This document shows, piece by piece, positions 42,462 through 46,098 of a stretch of DNA of 46,098 nt. A program made the position numbers and the translations under genes. Each line of letters begins with the position of its first letter. Within the stretch, counting starts at the first letter, position 1. The stretch is from assembly GCA_031266175.1 (NCBI GenBank), contig JAISBN010000036.1:1-46098 (forward strand), given 5' to 3'. The notes beneath the pieces were generated by a model. That model was not told the origin of the DNA, searched no databases, and saw nothing but the letters and a program-made list of their open reading frames with translations. Source of the stretch: Treponema sp. GTDB taxonomy: Bacteria; Spirochaetota; Spirochaetia; Treponematales; Breznakiellaceae.

Positions 42462-43010
42462 ATGTGTCCTGATCGTCAAATTCTTTCGGTTTATTTCGAC
42501 GGCGAATTGGAATCCCCCTGGAGGGAAAAGCTTGAAAGGCATCTGGAAGGCTGCCCGGAGTGCCGGGACCGGATAGAGGCCTACCGGACCGTCCGGCGAA
42601 GGTTCTTCCCTTCCATTACGGAGGGGGTTACCACAGATTCCGGGGAACGGGTCTGGGAAAAAATGACCATCGCCATCAGGCCCGGCAGGGTCAGATCGAA
42701 ATTCTGGTCCGGTTCCATATCCGTTCCTCTTCCCGTCGCGGCCGCCGCGGGGTTAATCATGGTCCTGGCCATGGCCGCCCTTATCACCCTTCGGCAACCG
42801 GTCCGGCCGGCGCCCGATCCCCAGCTGGCGGGGGTGGAAATGCAGGACATGACCCCCGTCTCGGACATGGCTACCCTCCTGCAGTACCTGGGAAGCGAAA
42901 GTTCCCCGGACATGGTGATTATCCGGCTTCCGGACAAGACCTTTACAAACGCCGGTGAACCGCAGATGCTCCGGGCCGCGGATTATTCAAGGGGCGCCGG
43001 TTCCAGATGA
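42462..43010 (+). CDS. Membrane-bound zinc-finger anti-sigma factor
   Basis: A 182-residue protein. The ATG at 42462 gives the typical start MCPDRQILSVYFDGELESPW, with AAGGATGGG just upstream; ATGs at 42438 and 42453 are alternatives. The zinc-binding HxxxCxxC is HLEGCPEC (about residues 27-34). One transmembrane segment lies at about 90-112 (PVAAAAGLIMVLAMAALITL), then an exported domain of about 65 residues. It should sequester the upstream sigma factor at the membrane until an envelope signal releases it. Confidence 0.9.
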   Translation: MCPDRQILSVYFDGELESPWREKLERHLEGCPECRDRIEAYRTVRRRFFPSITEGVTTDSGERVWEKMTIAIRPGRVRSKFWSGSISVPLPVAAAAGLIMVLAMAALITLRQPVRPAPDPQLAGVEMQDMTPVSDMATLLQYLGSESSPDMVIIRLPDKTFTNAGEPQMLRAADYSRGAGSR

Positions 43011-43612
43011 GCCGGGAACATCTTCCGGCGGAATTTAAAGGGATCCTTCTGGTCCTGGTCTACGCTTTGTTCTGTACGGCGGGGCTGGAGGCCCAGGACC
43101 CGCTGCTGGATGAACTGCCGGCCCTGAGGGACAAGGCCCTGGTACTGCAGATTACCACCCGGATAGAAGAAAACAGCCAGGAAGTATGGAACGCCTATAA
43201 TTCCAAAGTAACCATTCCGGGCCGTCCGGTCAGCATCAAACTGGTAGGGGAAAACCTTATTATCAATATCCAGTTTATCCCGTACCTGCGGGAAGGGAAT
43301 TATGCCCTGGTAACCCAGAGCCAGATCTGGCTTAACGTACCGGAAAAGGGTATGCAGGCAAAAACCGCCACCCACTCCATACCCATTAATTTTGGCGAGC
43401 CGATTTACTTCTTTCCCCTGGGATCGGATCCCTCGATGGATAATCCCCATATTGAGCTGCTCTTAACCCTGTACCGTTACGGCGAGGAACCCCTTCCGGC
43501 GGCGGATCCGAACCTTCCCTCCTCCGGTCCCGTTCCGCCGGACCCCAAGGCCCCCACGGCGACGGTTCCGGCGCTTAAGCCCGTGCCCGCCGGGGCGGGG
43601 GTTCCCAGATAA
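43007..43612 (+). CDS. Exported protein of unknown function in the sigma operon
   Basis: A 201-residue protein. The N-terminus has a hydrophobic segment (GILLVLVYALFCTAGLEA) that reads as a signal peptide cleaved near residue 29. The mature part has beta-rich stretches (KVTIPGRPVSIKLVGENLIINIQF) and a Pro/Ala-rich tail of about 40 residues. No known domain recognised. It overlaps the anti-sigma gene by ATGA and the next gene by TAATG, so all four genes are one operon. It may be the envelope-side sensor or target; this is inference from position. Confidence 0.78.
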   Translation: MSREHLPAEFKGILLVLVYALFCTAGLEAQDPLLDELPALRDKALVLQITTRIEENSQEVWNAYNSKVTIPGRPVSIKLVGENLIINIQFIPYLREGNYALVTQSQIWLNVPEKGMQAKTATHSIPINFGEPIYFFPLGSDPSMDNPHIELLLTLYRYGEEPLPAADPNLPSSGPVPPDPKAPTATVPALKPVPAGAGVPR

Positions 43613-44289
43613 TGGTTACCGTCATTTCCCTGGGGGGATCCATTGCCGCTCCCGAGCAGGCGGACGTTCCATTTTTACGGGAATTTGTTTCCCTCCTGGA
43701 AGAATTTCTTGACAAGCGGCGTTTTATCTTGGTGGTGGGAGGGGGCGGCCCCGCCCGGAACTGGCAAAGGGCCTACCGGGAGATCGTTCCCGCCCCCAGG
43801 GATGAGGAAGCTGACTGGATAGGGGTCATGGCTACCAGGCTTAACGCCCAGCTTGTCAAGGCGATCATGGGAGACCGGTGTACCCAGGACGTTATTGTGG
43901 ACCCTTCAAAGGTCGGCCCCTTTGTGGGCAAAGTCCTGGTAGCCGCCGGGTGGAAGCCAGGCTTTTCTTCCGACTACGATGCGGTCCTGCTGGCGGAACG
44001 TTTTCAGGCCGAATCGGTGTTAAATCTTTCCAATATCAGCCAGGTCCATACCGGCGATCCCCGGACGGATCCCGCCGCTAAACCCATAGACGCCATTTCC
44101 TGGGAAGATTTCAGGGCCCTGGTGGGGGACGAATGGGTTCCGGGCAAAAACGTTCCCTTCGACCCCGTGGCAAGCCGCCACGCGGCCAGGCTGGGCCTGA
44201 AAGTTATCTGCGCGGCCGGGCGGGATCTGTCCAACCTGCGGCTTATCCTGGAGGGAAAACCTTTCCTGGGAACCGTCATCGGAATATAG
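43612..44289 (+). CDS. UMP kinase, amino-acid-kinase fold (archaeal-type)
   Basis: A 225-residue cytoplasmic kinase. VTVISLGGSIAAP and LVVGGGGPARNWQ form the nucleotide and substrate loops. GFSSDYDAVLLAE, NLSNISQVHTGDPRTDP and WEDF are typical of the uridylate kinase subgroup seen in archaea and spirochaetes. It phosphorylates UMP to UDP. Its role beside a sigma/anti-sigma pair is unclear; coupling through TAATG suggests co-expression. The following DNA is prophage-derived. Confidence 0.86.
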   Translation: MVTVISLGGSIAAPEQADVPFLREFVSLLEEFLDKRRFILVVGGGGPARNWQRAYREIVPAPRDEEADWIGVMATRLNAQLVKAIMGDRCTQDVIVDPSKVGPFVGKVLVAAGWKPGFSSDYDAVLLAERFQAESVLNLSNISQVHTGDPRTDPAAKPIDAISWEDFRALVGDEWVPGKNVPFDPVASRHAARLGLKVICAAGRDLSNLRLILEGKPFLGTVIGI

Positions 44290-44299
44290 TGAAACGGCC

Positions 44300-44772
44300 T
44301 TGCAATCCGAAAACCCGAAATAGCATCCGGTTTTCTCCCTTGTCCCGGACAGTCCGGCCCTGACCGTGAGTCATAGCCGAAGACAGTCGAAGCTCCACGG
44401 TATATCCAGCCGTTTTTTCGGTAAAGTCCACCAGCTCGTATTGTGGAAAAAACTCAACAGAAACTTCCCCTGGATGCCTTCCAGCAATATCAGAAGGGCA
44501 CCGAAGTCCATCCGGGTATAACCCCATCATAGCGGCCTTGATCATAGCCTACATAAGGCGGATTAAGGTAGAAAAAAGCCTCCGATGTATCCCGCGGCTC
44601 CGAATAATCCGCAGAGCGTCACAGCACTCGATTTGCACCCGCTGTAAACGGATTGCATAATCAACATTGAAATCCGACCGCTTCTTGCTGGTGGTACCTA
44701 TTCGATCATACCCAAAACAGCCGTAAGCTACTGCTTGCCCCCATAATATGAAAACGGAGTCCTCATAGTCAT
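44300..44772 (-). pseudogene. Decayed D12-class N6-adenine DNA methyltransferase
   Basis: A good AGGAGG site precedes the ATG at 44772. The frame reads MTMRTPFSYYGGKQ (the SAM-binding start of D12 methylases) and then a stop. Further pieces in shifting frames are GYDRIGTTSKK, AIRLQRVQIECCDALRIIRS, AFFYLNPPYVGYDQGRYDGV (catalytic NPPY motif), LLILLEGIQGKFLLSFFHN and FTEKTAGYTVEL. The order is that of the family, but the segment between the GGKQ and YDRIGTT motifs is missing and at least three frame changes have occurred. Such methylases are common phage genes, consistent with the lysis cassette further right. Confidence 0.8.
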
Positions 44773-45110
44773 GAAAACACCTCCTGATATTACAGGCTTA
44801 AACCTTGAGGCAGGATTACATTACCGATAATGTTCCGCATGGTTCTTATCACCGGTAGTATTTCTCTTAATGGAATACTACCATGTTCTTCATTGCCGGT
44901 AAAGTTTTAGAGTTACCGGGTAATAGGTATTGTGGCGTAAACAAATGATGGTTTATTTTATTACCGTAATTCTTTATAATACAAGGAATTATAAAAAGTT
45001 CGTTCATCTCCTGGGTCTGTCTTGCACTCACCAGATGTATAAAACATATACAAAAATACAAGCTTTCTTCTATAATATATGAAATATATGAACTATTTTC
45101 ATGAAAGCTA
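44773..45110. other. AT-rich non-coding stretch
   Basis: No gene seen. It contains an inverted repeat GGTAGTATT/AATACTACC (44854-44862 and 44874-44882, 11-nt loop) and several TATA-like strings near 45071-45090. Open frames here lack ribosome-binding sites. Confidence 0.5.
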
Positions 45111-45170
45111 GGTCCCCTAGATGGGGTTTTGCAAATTTTTATTTGCAAAACCCCGGCCTTCAGGGGAACC
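45111..45170. terminator. Perfect 14-bp inverted repeat after the lysis genes
   Basis: GGGGTTTTGCAAAT (45123-45136) and ATTTGCAAAACCCC (45141-45154) pair completely around TTTT. Outer arms GGTCCCC (45111-45117) and GGGGAACC (45163-45170) can extend the fold. It begins six bases after the stop of the spanin-like gene, so it most likely terminates the lysis operon. A long palindrome at a prophage edge could also be an attachment or recombination site. Confidence 0.6.
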
Positions 45171-45175
45171 TTGAA

Positions 45176-45619
45176 CTACCGCGTAAAAAATCTTTTAGCT
45201 ATGAAGAAAGCGGGAATCAGTACGAGAACAAGTATCAGCGCGGCTCCCAGATTGTTCCGCTGGGTTTTTGCTTTCCGTGTTTCAAGTTCCGCCTGTATCC
45301 GTTCCAGTACCGCCCTGTTCTTCTCCGTTTCCATCTCCGCCTGGGCTTTCAATTGGCTGGCTTCGTACCTGTTGAAGGGCGTCTCTAATCTGCTGTAATT
45401 CTCCCGTTCCAGCCGCAATTGAGCGTTCAAGCTCTCTGCTTCGTTCCTCAATCCGCGCGCCTGTGATTCCCAGCTCCGCCTGTCCCGCTCCAATGTCTCC
45501 AGCGATGCCTCGATACTCTGAAGCTGGCTCTCCGTTATACGGTACTGTGCTTCGGCACCCGGAAAGACAAGCCCAAAACAGACAAATAAAAGCGCCGATA
45601 AGATAAATCTTAACCACAT
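45176..45619 (-). CDS. Spanin-like membrane protein (inner-membrane partner), frame A
   Basis: A 147-residue protein. Residues 1-24 form a signal peptide ending in GAEA. Residues about 30-115 are a long coiled coil rich in Glu, Arg and Leu. A transmembrane segment lies at about 122-141 (NLGAALILVLVLIPAFFIAK) before a basic tail. The ATG at 45619 overlaps the endolysin stop and shares the AGGAGG at 45624-45629. This layout (export signal, coiled coil, membrane helix) fits an i-spanin-like role in disrupting the outer membrane at lysis. A second gene (45282-45617) is encoded inside it in another frame, as for phage Rz and Rz1. Orientation differs from classical Rz, whose helix is N-terminal. 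Confidence 0.75.
   Translation of the reverse strand: MWLRFILSALLFVCFGLVFPGAEAQYRITESQLQSIEASLETLERDRRSWESQARGLRNEAESLNAQLRLERENYSRLETPFNRYEASQLKAQAEMETEKNRAVLERIQAELETRKAKTQRNNLGAALILVLVLIPAFFIAKRFFTR
45282..45617 (-). CDS. Embedded lipoprotein, o-spanin (Rz1)-like, frame B
   Basis: A 111-residue protein starting with GTG at 45617, in a different frame but two bases after the ATG of the 45176-45619 gene. The shared AGGAGG is 6 nt from this GTG and 4 nt from that ATG. The N-terminus KIYLIGAFICLFWACLSGC is a clear lipoprotein signal with lipobox LSGC. The mature part has a coiled-coil-like middle (ELGITGARIEERSRELERSI) and a Gly/Glu/Thr-rich tail. Being a lipoprotein, it would sit in the outer membrane and partner the frame A protein. 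That two signal sequences occur in two frames of one DNA stretch argues against chance. Confidence 0.7.
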   Translation of the reverse strand: MVKIYLIGAFICLFWACLSGCRSTVPYNGEPASEYRGIAGDIGAGQAELGITGARIEERSRELERSIAAGTGELQQIRDALQQVRSQPIESPGGDGNGEEQGGTGTDTGGT

Positions 45620-46041
45620 GCGGCCTCCTTTCTTGGCCGTAAGAACCCCAGGACGTTGCTGTAGGTATGGTGTACCAGATGGCAGGGGGAGCCGGTGGGC
45701 AGGTTCTGGTCGAAGCTGTCGAAAGCCCGCACATCCCCCCGGACAAAGACCGCTACATGGCCGTAGGGATTCCTGGGCGATTTGTCCCAGACAACCACGT
45801 CCCCCGGCAGGGGCAGCAGGTCCGGGGTATTCGGGATCCTGATAAAGTTTTCCTTAAGGACCTGGTCCCTGTCAAAGTTAAGGTAAAAGTCCCTGGCTCC
45901 TATCACGCCGGCAGGCTGTTTCTCCAGGCCGCAGACTTCCCGGAAATAGAACCGGGCCTCGTCCACGCACTGCGCCCCGAACTGTCCGTCCCAGTCCAGG
46001 TGCTTCCCGTCGTACTGTCTTACAAATTCCTGCAGGTTCAC
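45610..46041 (-). CDS. CHAP-domain endolysin
   Basis: A 143-residue peptidoglycan amidase/endopeptidase of the CHAP family. The catalytic Cys25 (QCVDEA) and His95 (PYGHVAVF) are both present, with PGDVVVWDKSP before the His as usual; the third residue is probably in FDSFDQN. The GTG start at 46041 has AGGAGG at 46048-46053. There is no signal peptide, so release would require a holin or the host machinery. It overlaps the spanin-like genes by 10 nt and is coupled to the upstream gene by GTGA. Confidence 0.88.
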   Translation of the reverse strand: MNLQEFVRQYDGKHLDWDGQFGAQCVDEARFYFREVCGLEKQPAGVIGARDFYLNFDRDQVLKENFIRIPNTPDLLPLPGDVVVWDKSPRNPYGHVAVFVRGDVRAFDSFDQNLPTGSPCHLVHHTYSNVLGFLRPRKEAACG

Positions 46042-46098
46042 TGTAAACCTCCTTTTCTGTCGTCAAGCTCGGGCCGGTAAAACCTGCTCCGGCAGTAA
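46038..46098 (-). CDS. 3' end of an upstream gene (partial)
   Basis: The frame entering from the right edge ends RSRFYRPELDDRKGGLQ and a TGA that overlaps the endolysin GTG start by four bases (GTGA). The overlap is typical of coupled phage genes, so this is probably the last 20 codons of a structural or holin gene. Too short to identify; the other frame also stays open for 11 codons. Confidence 0.4.
   Translation of the reverse strand, partial: YCRSRFYRPELDDRKGGLQ

Noticed and set aside
44867-45148. Minus-strand ORF of 93 codons in the AT-rich gap
   Set aside because: Begins inside the long palindrome, has no ribosome-binding site and no similarity I can see.

Overview
The window looks like a chromosomal segment of a spirochaete, most likely a Treponema-type (termite- or rumen-associated) bacterium. 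The grounds are a GC-rich coding style, lipoproteins with relaxed lipoboxes, a divergent EF-G of the kind spirochaetes carry as a second copy, and the order cyclic-nucleotide-binding protein - murB - cysS - ECF sigma, which I recall from Treponema pallidum. Assignment to genus is inference; no rRNA or marker tree was available.

Left part (1-9000). A frameshifted partial gene, a truncated repeat lipoprotein and a cluster of hairpins (1251-1409) precede a class A penicillin-binding protein (1456-3987) and a large hybrid histidine kinase (4013-7339). A second repeat protein (7579-8454) is flanked by two direct copies of a dispersed repeat of about 110 bp; a third copy lies at 8851-8990, and the stretch between copies 2 and 3 holds a 21-bp tandem palindrome. 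This part looks rearranged and repeat-driven.

Core part (9000-19400). A second EF-G (minus) and a duplicated nucleoside diphosphate kinase-like gene (plus) diverge from one nearly symmetric promoter. Then come tRNA-Leu(UAA), a TatD hydrolase and Lon protease (minus). A TPP riboswitch with a terminator controls a thiamine/pyrimidine-precursor uptake operon (thiamine-binding protein, permease, THI5-like lipoprotein, ATPase).

Middle part (19580-36050). hen1 and pnkp form the bacterial RNA end-healing, sealing and 2'-O-methylation pair, transcribed from an apparently leaderless promoter. An AT-rich TPR gene follows on the other strand. Next is a five-gene tightly coupled operon: oligopeptide-binding lipoprotein, permease, a permease-ATPase fusion, a second ATPase, and a 1511-residue Lhr helicase joined by an ATGA overlap.

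Right part (36060-44290). A DUF192 lipoprotein pair, a protein with two cyclic-nucleotide-binding domains, an anti-sigma-like ATPase and murB lie on minus. cysS and a sigma - anti-sigma - exported protein - UMP kinase operon lie on plus.

Right edge (44290-46098). This is prophage-derived: a decayed D12-class adenine methyltransferase and a lysis cassette on minus. The cassette has a CHAP endolysin followed by two spanin-like proteins encoded in different frames of the same DNA, so all three frames are used at one ten-base junction. This cassette is the most striking item. A second recurring theme is that about seven genes have a -10 box ending only 6-8 nt before the start codon and no obvious Shine-Dalgarno, suggesting leaderless mRNAs.
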